A DNA stretch of 64,000 nucleotides from NCBI RefSeq assembly GCF_000149955.1, contig NC_030986.1:4277333-4341332 (forward strand). The letters run 5' to 3'. Positions within the stretch are counted from its first letter, which is position 1, and every line of letters begins with the position of its first letter. The stretch comes from Fusarium oxysporum f. sp. lycopersici 4287. Taxonomy: Eukaryota; Ascomycota; Sordariomycetes; Hypocreales; Nectriaceae. The notes under the pieces were generated by a model, which saw only the letters and a program-made list of their open reading frames with translations, was not told the origin of the DNA and did no database searches. This document shows, piece after piece, positions 1-11,135 of the stretch. Position numbers and translations under genes: made by a program.

Positions 1-489
1 CGCGACTCGTGGATGCTTGCGCCCCCCACAGCATCGGGCTACTCAGAGCGCGACCCAACCAAGATGCGCAATCGTAAATTCGCTTCCAAGCCAGCGTCGT
101 CTTCTGGTCCCTCGACTGTATCGACAATATGGACTGAAACCCCTGAAGAGAAGCTGAAGAGACTGCAAGACTCGGTACTAGGACGCGCCGACAAGAATAC
201 AGACACAGCACCGAAGCTAGGGAAGTCTCAGGAAGAGGAAGAACGGAATCGTAGAATTGCAGCAAATATTGAATCGCAGCGAGGTAAAAGTCTATACGCA
301 GAGCATCAGGGGCGAAGAGAAAAGGAAGGTCAAAGGGTTGAGGAGGAGGAGGATGATCCCAGTAAGCGGGGATTTGACCGAGAAAAGGATATGGCTCTGG
401 GTGGAAAGATCGGCACGGCGCAAAGGAGAGAGTTGATGAACAAAGCTGCTGATTTTGGTGGCAGGTTTTCAAAGGGATCTTTCCTCTAG
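1..489 (+). CDS. GPALPP/DUF3752 domain protein, C-terminal part (5' truncated by window edge)
   Basis: The reading frame is open from base 1 and ends at a TAG at 487-489, so only the last 162 residues are visible. The start of this piece (RDSWMLAPP, then ERDPTKMRNRKF) and the end (GFDREKDMALGGKI, then AADFGGRFSKGSFL) match the pattern of the DUF3752 region of GPALPP-motif proteins. Between them is a highly charged, probably helical stretch rich in Glu, Arg and Lys. The family is conserved but has no established biochemical role; a nuclear location is usual for such charged proteins and is inference here. The first Met in the frame (base 13) is inside the conserved domain and is not the true start. 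No intron is needed in the visible part. Confidence 0.85.
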   Translation, partial: RDSWMLAPPTASGYSERDPTKMRNRKFASKPASSSGPSTVSTIWTETPEEKLKRLQDSVLGRADKNTDTAPKLGKSQEEEERNRRIAANIESQRGKSLYAEHQGRREKEGQRVEEEEDDPSKRGFDREKDMALGGKIGTAQRRELMNKAADFGGRFSKGSFL

Positions 490-550
490 CATGTGGACGA
501 TAGATCTCTGGGATTCTAAGACAAGAAACTAGATCAAGACTTCTTCTTCT

Positions 551-577
551 TCTTTTTTTTTTTTTTTTTTTTTTTTT
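551..577. repeat. Poly-T tract in the 3' flank of the DUF3752 gene
   Basis: A CTT microsatellite runs into an uninterrupted T-run of about two dozen bases just after the stop codon at 489. It probably lies in the 3' UTR or polyadenylation region. Length is unreliable because homopolymers look error-prone in this assembly. Confidence 0.8.
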
Positions 578-1311
578 GAAATGAAACTCATAAAGCACAG
601 CTTTTCGACCAGCTTTCTACATCAATCGCCTACCAACAGTAGATAATTGAATCATTCAAAATCTAGGAATAGCTTCAAAGCGTTTATAAGATGAAAAACG
701 GCTAGCCATATTCACCCATCAGAGACGGTGTTTCAATTAATACAAATTACCTATGGCTTAGCCTTTATTTCTATTATTCACCATCCCTAGGTACCTAGTC
801 AGGAGCAAAGTGTGTATGCAGATGGAACAAATATTCTATTGCGCCATCTAACTATCAAAGACCCAGAACCCATAAACTCCGCCGCTCCGTTCCCGTCCAG
901 CTAAAAGCCATGTTTTCTAGCCCAATGCAAATACAATAGCTGTCTTACAGATAGACAATCCCCAGAGAGTATTGGTGATTCCTCCCTCCGCACTACCTAC
1001 GCCATCATTGCCTCTATGGCCTGCGAAGCATGATACGACCACGCACGCCGCCTCAGGGGTATATATAGCTCGCCGAGCCTATACGTCCGTCCTCACTCTC
1101 ACCCGGATATACACCTCACCGACCTGCTGTCGCCCCACGTATATGTCATGCGGTATAAAATAAATGCTGTGTCGTCAAAAGTCAATTCCTTTATGATGTC
1201 GAGATTCGTGACGGTTGTGCCCAGCACCTCATGCTGGGGAAAAATGAGAGAAAACCATCGCTAAAAAACAGTCGCGTACTTTACGTAAGAATAAAAGTCA
1301 GGTACACATCA
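578..1311. other. Intergenic, convergent 3' flanks
   Basis: About 730 bases lie between the 3' ends of the DUF3752 gene (+) and the RING gene (-). Only short ORFs without coding character are present. It is presumably 3' UTRs of both genes. I see no RNA gene. Confidence 0.6.
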
Positions 1312-2747
1312 TTACGTGGCAGCAGGTGTGCGGTTCGCCGCTTCAAGTTGTGATGGTGTTACAGTCTCAGAACCATTCTGGTTATCTTGGGCTTGTCGCC
1401 TTCGACCGAAACGCAGAGCACCTCGAACAGACGACAAGACACCACCATTTGATGTTTGAGTAACTTCTGGTGTTTGGTGAGCCTGTTCCGGCTGTTGGAC
1501 AGGCTCCTGCTCAGCTGCGGCGTCTCCCGTCCGACGTCGACGACTGGCGGGGGCTGGAGTTTCGTTGCGGCCATTACGGGGACCCCTGATCCATGCAGAG
1601 CGGATCGCAGCAGGGAGACCAAAGCGTGGGTTATTCCGGGGATCAAAGCTTGAACCGTTGTTGGCACCAGCTTCGTTGGCAGCATCAGGAGCAGGCCGAG
1701 GCTTAGGAACATAGTAGTCGGCCTTGCAAAGCGGGCAGCAAGCTCGTCGACTTGTCAGCCAAGGGTCAACACAGACGGCATGGAAAGCATGGCCGCAAGT
1801 CAATCCGCGAACGTCGTCATCGTCTTCCAGTGTGTCAATGCAAATAGCACATGTATCACCCGGGTTCTCGAGGCACTCGGGTGGCAGAGCGCCATCAATG
1901 TGGTCATCCTCATCGTCGGTCTCCTCACTAGAGATTCGCTGAAGTCGGTTGTTGTTTGCTGTCTGTTCGGTTGAGGTTTGGCCTTCAGTTGTCTTGGGTG
2001 TTTCCTTTGGCTTCTCAGTCTCGGGCACAACAGCTGTGGCGGCAATTTCGGGTGCCGATGTTTCGGTGGCATTGCTTGCTCCCGTTGTCTCTCCCTGTCC
2101 ATTCGTCTTTGGTACGGTGGTCGCCGGTTGCTCGTCGGTCGAATCGCGTACCTTTGCTGAAAAGTCTGGCACAATTCCATCCGCCTCTCGAATACTGTTA
2201 GGTCGAGTAGGAGGTGCAGAAACGCCACCGGTTGTAGGAAGACCCTCCTTTGCGCGATCGGAAACCCATGTTTTGTACTTCATCATCGGGAACTTGTCGT
2301 TGACTTCGTCCATAGTCATCAACTTCTTCTCGCGGCGTCTGCGATGAGGTCGAGGCATGTTTTCAAGGGTGATAGGCTCGCCATCTTCATTCATTCGCAT
2401 TTGTCGATTTCGAGCGTTATAACGGAAGCAATATTTAACACCAACGATGATCCTGAGATAGACTGGTAGAGCCTTTTCAAGATATGGCCCAGCCATCGCC
2501 ATTGGACGACGCCAGATGTGAATGTGTAAGCCAAGTCTCACCATAAGTTTGTAAAGACAACACCGAAACCTAAAGCAACAAAGAAGAGAAGAGGCGAGTT
2601 CGACCCGCCTCCGTTGTCTTTCTTCTCATTTCCGCTGTCTGTCGTCTCGGCAGCTGCGTGAGAGGTCGTCGATGAGGGATCTTCCGCGGCGGCAGCGCGA
2701 ATGACGACATGAGTGACCTCGGTCAGAATTTGATTAACGGCGACCAT
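1312..2747 (-). CDS. Membrane-anchored RING-H2 E3 ubiquitin ligase
   Basis: CDS is join(2747..2542, 2452..1312) on the minus strand, 448 aa. The 89-nt intron (2453-2541) has donor GTGAGA and acceptor CTCAG; splicing makes a continuous hydrophobic segment at residues about 50-77 (LLFFVALGFGVVFTN joined to LWIIVGVKYC), a transmembrane helix followed by a basic face. A RING-H2 (C3H2C3) finger lies at about residues 271-315: CAIC, CGHAFHAVC, then CPLC, with the conserved Pro after the Cys pair and Trp of the DPWL motif. The rest is low-complexity and probably disordered, with an acidic patch before the RING. By family, such proteins recruit E2 enzymes through the RING and ubiquitinate membrane or secretory targets. 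The substrate is unknown. No signal peptide or PA domain is seen, unlike the classical PA-TM-RING group. Confidence 0.88.
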
Positions 2748-5414
2748 CTTTGCTTTCGGGCAAATGCCAGAATAAATGCTGAGCAGTGAGGCTGGCTCGA
2801 ATTAACTCGCGGGCTTCCGTGCGGGTACCATGGACCGTTCAAGAACAAACGCTCGCAAATGCAGGGCGGCAAATAATGCACGGGCAAAGGCAATTAAAGT
2901 TAATAATTGCCAACCCTCAGCAATCGCCCTCTAAATGCAGAAAATGCGATGTCTGTGATATGAATCTCCCTTTCTTCACAGAAGAAGGAGAAGATACTCG
3001 ACTTGAAGTGAGTAGTTGAGGTGAGAATAGCCGGGAGGGCGAAGGTGGAGTGGCAGAACAGGCAAGGCAAGGCAAAGCAAGAGAAGAGACAGATCCAACG
3101 GCAGGTGCGAAAGTGGCCGCGTAAAGGATAAAAAGAGAAGGAAGGAGCCCAAAGGAATGGGGGACGGGGCGAGCGAAACCGGGCCGGGGGGCAGCGACAG
3201 ATGATGATTGGCTGTGTCTATCTAGTGGGTGGAGCTCAAGCCGTGAGGGGCACTGTGAGCCGGTACCTCTATAGTTGCAAAACTTAGACCACTTTGAGGG
3301 CTAGAGGCTAAAAAGACACGGCGCGGGCTGGAGAAATCCTGGAGAGGCCCTGGCTACTGCTCTACGCTGGAGCTAGTGGAGGTGGAGAGAACTGGACCTG
3401 CTGAAAGAGGGACGCCGCTGCCGGTTCCAATTGGAGTAGAAGCCTTGACAGGGGGATTCAGTGGGTGGAACTGACGGGGTGATTTGTCTGTGGCTGGAAC
3501 GTCGATTGAGTGAGTTGGTGTGCTGAGTTTTGAGTGCGAGGTTGGCGGTTTGGGGGTGATGGGGGGAGGTGGTTGGTCGGAAAGATTGCCCGTTTAGAGG
3601 ATTACGAGACGTTCGATAGATATCGCGTGTAATTGTTTGAGTTGAAGATCCTCAACGGATGTGAGTTAAATGAGCATAGACTTGGCCTGAATCAAGACGT
3701 GCGACAAATTGAAGAGATGAATGAGGTAGGTGATGGATAACCACGAGATAATGAGTAAATGGCGTGTCAAAGCTCAAAAGTCATTGGGATACCGGTATTT
3801 AAGAGGAACTGTATGTCTGAAAATGCCATGATCGATTAGATCTATAAGGGTCCAGAGGTCAACGGAGGCATCCGTTAAACCTTGCCTTGTTGCATTTACA
3901 ATACAATAAGCGGTTTTGTTCCGTATTCGCGGGCGTATTTAACGCAATACGCTTGCTTCACTCTGGCGCTCAAATCCGTGATCCGTGGCGCAGTCCGCGG
4001 GGGACGATGAAGATAGAAGCGCAGTAAGTGGATATCACAGAGTGTCATTCAAGCGCACGGGGACTCTGACCAGGGGTTACTCTGAGCTGCTGGGCTTTGT
4101 TCATTTTTGGGAATCTTGATTAGACTTTTCTTGTCTTATGAGACAGGGCAGGTTTCTGAGACGGGATGAACAAGATTAACCACTACCAAGAGTCTGGAAG
4201 CCTGGTTACAATTGACAGATCCGACTCACGTTACGGTTTCACTTTAAGCATCCTGTCAGCTCTACTCAAGTCTAAATCAACTCCAGATGCAGTCATCTCA
4301 CTGTAGTTCACTGCCGATAACAATTTCAACAGTTACCAAATATTAAACTTCGCCACAGTAACATGCCGTTCGCAAATTTCCGAGTCACCGGTTTGCGCCG
4401 TTGAAGCGTTATAGGGTACTGGCTTTGGCCGCTCAGAAAGCTTTGTTTATTTATTTATCCTTTTTTGCTTGCTTTTGGAGGCCCAAAACTTTGGCCGGAT
4501 ATTGACAAGCATCACAGCGCTTCCTACCGAAACGGCTCCACTTGTTGCCGACTTAATTCGTCTCAGCCCGGCCCGCATCACGGAGCTCCTTGTTTCTGAG
4601 CCGCTCCACTAAGATCGTCATCGGCAAAAAGAAGGATAGTAATTAATGCGAAAATGTTTAAAGAAATCGCTCTTTGAAAGGTTTCGAGGTAACATAAGGC
4701 CAAAAAAAAAAAGGGGGGGGGGGGGGGGGGGGCCAAGGTTTTTAACAGTGAAGATGTTTAGACTGTCACCTGTGGGCTCCGCCCAAAGGGGGCAAACAAA
4801 GAAAAACAACTCAGCCCGTGCCATACAGAAAGATGGAGAGACCATTTTAATATTTGGGCCTCCTGTGGCTGAAAAAGGCACACAAAAAATCACAGGCCCT
4901 CCGCAATGTGGGGGAGAAAAAGCCGTGGGGGCTATATGAAAACCCCAGATATTAAGGGAATCTCCGCAAATTCCTTTCTCTCGTAGTGTATCTCTCCAGA
5001 AGACAAAATACTTATTTTTAAAGAAAAGTTGCTTGCAGAAGGAAGGGTCATTTGAAAAATACCCCGGATGGAAGGAGTCTAACATGAGCGGCGACCTACA
5101 ACCGACTCAAAGCAGACCACGGGAAAGCGGTGAAGCAGTGGGGAGAGGGAGATGTTATGATAAAAGAAGAGTGTCAAAACAAAACGATTTGGAATCGCGA
5201 CAGCTATGTTGAACACCCTCACCAGATGGGGAGCATCTCGAGAGCCGACCGAGAGAGAGAGGGAGAGGAAGTGACAATGAGTGTAGAGGAAGCTAACACC
5301 GGCCACCCAGCGAGAGATAGAATAGGATGTGTTATGGCTGTTGTAAGCATTTCTGGGAAATAGAGATATTCCTACCTTCATCATGGGGCTATGCTTTGAT
5401 TATTATCTGTTCTA
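2748..5414. other. Long non-coding stretch upstream of the RING gene
   Basis: About 2.7 kb with no convincing coding frame. The first part (2750-3700) is purine-rich and likely holds the promoter and 5' leader of the RING gene. A block at 4618-5090 has unusual homopolymers and is described separately. I see no tRNA or known RNA. Confidence 0.55.
4702..4732. repeat. A(11)G(20) homopolymer run
   Basis: Eleven A are directly followed by twenty G. It is the longest G-run in the window and sits in a block with other repeated-base runs, about 700 bases from an assembly gap. It could fold as a quadruplex, but a sequencing artefact is at least as likely. Confidence 0.9.
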
Positions 5415-5514
5415 NNNNNNNNNNNNNNNNNNNNNNNNNNNNNNNNNNNNNNNNNNNNNNNNNNNNNNNNNNNNNNNNNNNNNNNNNNNNNNNNNNNNNN
5501 NNNNNNNNNNNNNN
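5415..5514. other. Assembly gap (100 N)
   Basis: Exactly 100 N, the convention for a gap of unknown size. Sequence on both sides is non-coding. Confidence 0.98.
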
Positions 5515-7685
5515 TTCTCATGAAGACAACAACTCAATTCGAATGACAATGTTCCTGCAGTAGGGAAGTGCCATTGTACGACACAACCCTCGATCGAATG
5601 GCTCTCATGCAATCGTCAACCCATCACAGGCCTCCAATGCAGGCCTCGGGTGACAGCTGTCTCAAGACTGGGGATACGGCAATCTTTAAACAAACAAGAG
5701 AACATCAAAACAAAGCAGTTTGATAATACGACAAGACTTATTGAAGCAACCTCCAGCGATGCTGAAACACTTCAAGATGCACAACACCAAGAGAGAAAGT
5801 CGACATGTACACTACAGTGCATCACGTTAAGCTCTCACACGGCTCCCTAGCGTCGATTTGACTTGTGTGGGTTGTGCCTTTGGGATGGTCTTACAGGGAT
5901 AATGTGCTGCACCCCATCCTCTCTGGCGGGTCTTGGCTTACTGGCTATCGTCTTGGCTTGTGGCGATTGGATCCTAAATGCCTCGCTGTGATGCATTAAC
6001 GCTCTGACAGGAAGAAGGTCAGCGGGGTTTGAGCCTCAAACAACCGGAATCTGCGGGAGGCTCGGCTGCAACGGGTTCGTTGGTCCTTTTTTGTTTTTGT
6101 TTTTTACCTCAATTTTCAATCGTTGAAGAAGTTTCTTGTGTCCTCGTGCCTCATGCCTCGTCATGGTTTATCAGGTCATTGCTTCGTGTGTGTTCCGCGC
6201 ATCCCGGTAGTTGGTGCTTGATTCATGATGGGGCTATGACGCAGTCACTGAAACGTAAAAAAAAAAATGCCTCGAGACAGTTGTGAATATCTTTGTCTAG
6301 GGGAGGCAAGATAACTGAGGACCTTTATACCAAGTGACAAATATAACTAATCTAAAGCCCCTCTAAGCTTATACTAAACTTACCTAAATCTTTTTGTCAC
6401 TTAGAATAGAGGTCCTAAGTTTTTTTGCTCCTTGAGGCTTGTCAGACATCAAAGCAAAAGCCAAAGATCCACGTAAGATCTTCGCTGGTTGACGTTACTT
6501 GCTAAAACCCAGAACTCCCCAGCCTCAGAGAAGAATCAACTACCGAGATGGGGGGATGTCGTCGTCAACACCAGGCTGTGCAGATATATCCCATGTAAAT
6601 GCATTCAATTCTGTTAAGGTGAATTACAAATACCAGAGTCTATGATGTCTACACCATGAGGCTATGTTGTCTTGGCTCTCGATCTTAACATCGACCGCAT
6701 AGCAATCGCCATCACTGATATGCTTGTCAAATCATACTGATATGCTCAAAACCTCACTGTCAGTGTCTCTCCAATCCTTTCTACTTGTGTCAAATCACGG
6801 ATGGATGGACCCTGACTCTTGCTGCATGAGCATCGATATCCTTAGTCAGACGTTTTGACGATCAGAACGTTCCTATCGATTTGGCTTGTTCGGAAGCTTT
6901 TGACGAGATGCACACTAAATTGCATGTGCTTTGACGAATCAGTGGTGAGCCCAGGTAGACTTCAGCCATAGATCTTAGGGTAACGGCAAGGCCGTTACTG
7001 GCTTTCCAAGATCCTGGGTGATGCTTAGCTTGAGAAACATTGATACAGAAGTCTGAGTTGTGATACTCTGAAATTGTTAGAACCTGAGGTCTATGAATCA
7101 GATAGACACATCAGACATTAGAGAAGGCCATTCAATTTGAATCCATTTCACTACCCCTCAGCTGTCGTAACTCTTTCACTTGGCTTTGGCTTGGCTCTGG
7201 CGTGCCCAGAAGGCGTCGAATGGCTTCATAGACCTGAACCCCGGATGCCACCCCCGCTTTCCTTAGTTGATGGCCTGGTCGAGATGCATCATGGGGTACT
7301 TTAGCGGAGGTGGTGGTGTTAGATCTGGATCCGAAGCCAAAGACGTACGATACTCCTAAAAATGAATATTTTCAATACTTTATCCTGTCTCAGTCTTGAC
7401 CGCTGCAGTCGTGAAACGGATTTACCTAAAGAATAACCTGGAAGTATTAGCAATAATAGAAACTGAAAGAGCCTGGTTGAGCACCTTATCGTTCCTTCTC
7501 AAGTTGATCAACCAATCATAGATCCCCAACCTTCCTCCACACTGCCTTCCTAATTGGGAACTTAGACAGCTCCACACTAAAACACAGCAAGAAACAGGCC
7601 GCCCGATTAACGCTGCATTTCACACCGTCTAAAACATCTTGACAAAAACGTATAACAACTTCGACTAATCACACAATCCCTCAAA
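5515..7685. other. Non-coding stretch upstream of cyp3
   Basis: About 2.2 kb with only short, uncharacteristic ORFs. It contains the MITE-like element at 6315-6419 and, near 7550-7685, a presumable promoter and 5' leader of cyp3. Confidence 0.6.
6315..6419. mobile_element. MITE-like element with terminal inverted repeats
   Basis: The two ends are imperfect inverted repeats of about 25 bases. The left end begins CTGAGGACCTTTAT, followed by ACCAAGTGACAAA. The reverse complement of the right end begins CTTAGGACCTCTAT, followed by TCTAAGTGACAAA. The 105-bp element has no coding capacity and is AT-rich inside. Related half-copies occur at about 52176 and 61650 in this window. I do not see a clear target-site duplication. 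Confidence 0.7.
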
Positions 7686-8655
7686 ATGCCTCCTACAAAG
7701 CTCCCCGAGTCTGGAAACCCTCTGTAAGTCCCGCCAAACCTCTCAGAATAGAGTGGCGGTGCATTATACTTCTACCCTGGTGATTCGAGGTGGAGAGACG
7801 ATGCACCTCGCAGCGCAGTTTTGAGTCAGCTCCCCAATAGAAGAGGGTGTGTGTGGGCTGACCTTTGCCTGGTTGTTTATAGTGTCTTTCTTGACATTAC
7901 TCTCGGAGGTTAGTCTTCCCGTGTGCTCTCCGAAGACGGAGCATATCACTGCCGAAAGTGAGGCTATTCCCAGTGATCTGCGGAACAGGCCACGATGACC
8001 CTGTCGATATCATTGTTGACTACGGGCACCCAACCAATGTTCTCCATTCAAACTAACAATATTAGGTGAACCTCTTGGCCGCATCCAGATCGAACTCTTT
8101 AAGGATGTCGTACCAAAGACAGCTGAGAACTTCCGCCAGTTCTGCACCGGCGAGAGCAAGAACAGTGCCGGCCGTCCTCAGGGCTACAAGGGCTCCAAGT
8201 TCCACCGCATAGTGAGTTTCGTATCTCCGATGACAGGTGCAATCATGGACTAACCTGAGGAACAGATCCCAAACTTCATGTGCCAAGGTGGTGACTTTCT
8301 CAATAACGATGGTTCAGGATCGACCTGCATTTGGGGCTACAAGAACTTTGAAGACGAGAACTTCACTCTCAAGCATGATCAGCCTGGCCTCCTATCGATG
8401 GCTGTGCGTGACATACCCCCTGCTTCTATGAAATTGCCACTGACAGATTAATAGAACGCTGGACCTAATACCAATGGTTCTCAATTCTTCATCACAACTG
8501 TTCCCACACCTTTCCTCGATAACAAGCATGTCGTCTTTGGCAAGGTCGTCGACGGCATGGACGTGGTAAAGAAGATGGAGGCTACCAAAACTGGCTATGC
8601 TGCCCCGGATAGACCGAACCTCGACGTAGTCATCTCCCAGTGTGGTGAAATGTAA
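7686..8655 (+). CDS. cyp3: Cyclophilin, PPIH type (peptidyl-prolyl cis-trans isomerase CYP3)
   Basis: CDS is join(7686..7723, 7883..7908, 8066..8211, 8266..8403, 8455..8655), 182 aa. The spliced protein is a single cyclophilin domain almost end to end, with [43 protein letters not shown] and [10 protein letters not shown], including the catalytic Arg of the FHR motif. It ends in ISQCGEM like human PPIH, the U4/U6-associated spliceosomal cyclophilin, and lacks signal or targeting sequences, so a cytosolic/nuclear folding or splicing role is expected. Exon 2 is only 26 nt. Introns 1 and 2 (159 and 157 nt) are longer than is usual here, introns 3 and 4 are about 50 nt. All four have GT-AG ends and restore frame exactly. 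Confidence 0.95.
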
Positions 8656-9575
8656 ACGTTCATGGTGTTGCCGGCTTTGTGGAGTGCCTCTTGTTGGAAG
8701 ACACAAGGAGATACGGGACTGTAAAACACGATCTGGTGCTGGGGAGGCCGAGATCTGGATCAGTAGAGATACCATCCCGAATACACATCTCGATGTGCCC
8801 CTAGCTCGGCGCTTTTCATGTCTTGCTTTGTTACACTCGTGTCTCTCGAGGTAAATTATATGCAGCTTGTATCACAAATCATGGCCCGGCATCTGATATC
8901 ATCCTCCTTATACCAGAAGTTGGGTCTTGAGAATCCTAAGACATAGAAAGTGTAGGAATTCATGGACATCATTCCAAACTATCTGCCATGAAACGATTAG
9001 TCACACGACCGAGTTGACGATATGCTGGTGAGCCAGCCTCAAAGCCTCCCGGAATGACTCTCACCACACCGTGTCAGAGTGACTGCCGAGATGATCATAT
9101 TACAGTCCACGTTAACACATTCACAAGCACAACAAACACGTTTCACTTCACTAAACACAGAAATCGATGCGAACTGTTTTGGAATTTTTATCTTAAACTT
9201 TGATTCCTTAGATTCCCACGTACCCATCGCCCACTGGCAAAGCACCCAACCAAAAGCAAAATCATAACGCTGCATTAAATCATGTGTACATGCCGAAAGA
9301 AATTGGCCTACCTTCTCATTCTCCCCTTTCTCGAACGCCCATAGACACTGAGAGAAAAGGGGGAGGTGAGAGGCGCGTAAAATCAGATTGGTATCTATAT
9401 ATCCAACGCCGTGAAATGCGACCGGCGCCCCTTTTTGCTGTGTTTAAAACCCTATACCTACATCTCCCGGAGATGAGGAACACGAAGCCGTCTATATATA
9501 CTTGAGAGACGAAGGAAGGATGGTGAACCTTGACAGTATAATAATACATGTCAAGGAGTGGGGTTATTGAGTAAC
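8656..9575. other. Convergent intergenic region
   Basis: About 920 bases between the stop codons of cyp3 (+) and the secreted protein gene (-). It has only overlapping short ORFs in several frames, consistent with 3' UTRs. Nothing further recognised. Confidence 0.6.
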
Positions 9576-11135
9576 CTAAAAGTTACCAAACACCCAGTTT
9601 TGGCGGCGGCGGAGGAATGGTGTGGGAATGGGAGGACCATCGCTCTGTGTTTGAGAGGGAGCGCCACTGTTGGCGGAAGAAGGATCCTCGCGAAACTCGC
9701 CGCCAGGCATTGTGTGTTGGGGAGGAGTGTTGGCTTCCCCCGAGGAGGTTGGTGTGTTGATGTGTGTTACGATGGTCTTGATGACTGTGGAGGGCTGAGG
9801 TTGTTGCTGCTGGTCACCACCAGTAGGTTGTTCCTTGGGTCGGGTGGTGTAGAGAGTCTCGTAGACAGTCGAAGCAGTTGGTGGTGTAGGTACAGCATCG
9901 GATGGATGGGAAGTCTTGCTTCGGGTGACAAAAGCTGTTGTTGTGATAGTCTTGGTACTGGGTCCTGCCTCTGTAGGCTCAGGCTTGGGCGCAGCAAGGG
10001 ACTCAGCGGGCATGGTAACATAGACAGTACTGATAATGGGAGAAGGCTTGACAGTCGCTGTGACGGTAACTGTAGCGACGCCATCACCATTGCCAGCGCC
10101 TCCACCAACTGGCGCAGTAGCGGTAGGCTTGGCAGTTGACGAAGGAATAGTATCATCACCCTTGTTGCCATCAATGTCAACCTGGAAGTTAGACTTCATC
10201 TGATCCTCGATACCAGCAGAGTAAATGTTCTGGTTGTCGACCCATTCGAGAGTTTGTAGGTTCTTGGCAGCGAATGGCTCGGCGTCAGGTCCAGTAATCT
10301 TGATGTCGATAACACTCGAGTAACTCTCGTTGCGGGCGATAGCATCCATGGTGAAGCCATTGGGATCCTTCTCACCACGCATAAACGTACCAGCCCAAGG
10401 GAATTTGCCATTCTTGGTGGCCTCCATCTCAATCTTGTCCTTGTTCAGGTCGGGCCAGTCCCAGTACCAGTAGATGGTGTAGATGTCGCCAGTCTTGAGG
10501 TTGTCGGGCAGCTTGATGTCGGACTGGCAGGCCAGTTCCTTGGTAGGGAGAGCGCCTTGAGGAGCGAGTTCGCTAGAGCGCTCAGTGCTGAGTTCACCAG
10601 GGTTTGGCTGATAACACTGGCCATCGTCGTAGTTGCGCGTGGCGAGGAGCTTGCCGCGCTTATCACCACCTGTGCCTTGCTTGTTCCAGAGAAGATGAAC
10701 GTCGAAGAGCTTCTCCTGTTCCTTGGGCTGAGTGGTGCCATAGAAATAGATAGTGCCGCGGTTTCTGGGCTTGTTGGGCTGGTTGTGAGGAAGGGTAGTG
10801 TGACCATTCTCAAGATGCATAATAGCAATGTAATCGCCAGGGGCAGCCTCGAGCATGGGAAATTGAGGCTTCTTCTCAAGAGGGAACTTGTTGAGGATTT
10901 CTTCGCCAGAGTAAGCGGGCTGGCCTGCCTGGGGGAGAATGTTCTGGGGAATTGTGTCGGTGAATGGAGGATTCGTAGAGTCACGAGGCACATATCCACG
11001 AGGATATCCTATATTCCCAAACATTGTGCCATTTCGAGCGAGCTTGAAGGCATACTCAACCCAGGAGTGTGCCAGGGCTGGAGAGATGAGCGTTGTACTC
11101 GCAAGAGCGAGGCCAGAGGCATGGAAGAATTTCAT
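9576..11135 (-). CDS. Secreted protein with N-terminal histidine after signal cleavage (LPMO-like; DUF7492-type)
   Basis: An intronless 519-aa frame. Residues 1-22 form a signal peptide (MKFFHASGLALASTT to SPALA), with predicted cleavage leaving HSWVEYAF, i.e. a mature N-terminal His. A conserved globular region to about residue 320 contains GYPRGYVPR, a second His-rich segment (LENGHTTLPHNQ), several Cys and a DIYTIYWYWDWPD motif. The rest to residue 519 is a Thr/Ser/Pro-rich, probably O-glycosylated tail, without a GPI signal. I recall this fungal family as DUF7492. The pattern of N-terminal His, an internal His and a late aromatic is what lytic polysaccharide monooxygenases use to bind copper, but that assignment is inference from pattern only. 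It is likely cell-wall or extracellular. Confidence 0.8.
   Translation of the reverse strand: MKFFHASGLALASTTLISPALAHSWVEYAFKLARNGTMFGNIGYPRGYVPRDSTNPPFTDTIPQNILPQAGQPAYSGEEILNKFPLEKKPQFPMLEAAPGDYIAIMHLENGHTTLPHNQPNKPRNRGTIYFYGTTQPKEQEKLFDVHLLWNKQGTGGDKRGKLLATRNYDDGQCYQPNPGELSTERSSELAPQGALPTKELACQSDIKLPDNLKTGDIYTIYWYWDWPDLNKDKIEMEATKNGKFPWAGTFMRGEKDPNGFTMDAIARNESYSSVIDIKITGPDAEPFAAKNLQTLEWVDNQNIYSAGIEDQMKSNFQVDIDGNKGDDTIPSSTAKPTATAPVGGGAGNGDGVATVTVTATVKPSPIISTVYVTMPAESLAAPKPEPTEAGPSTKTITTTAFVTRSKTSHPSDAVPTPPTASTVYETLYTTRPKEQPTGGDQQQQPQPSTVIKTIVTHINTPTSSGEANTPPQHTMPGGEFREDPSSANSGAPSQTQSDGPPIPTPFLRRRQNWVFGNF

Noticed and set aside
4618..5085. 155-aa minus-strand ORF with a Pro run
   Set aside because: The Pro run is the translated G(20) homopolymer; composition is Phe/Lys-rich noise in a low-quality block.
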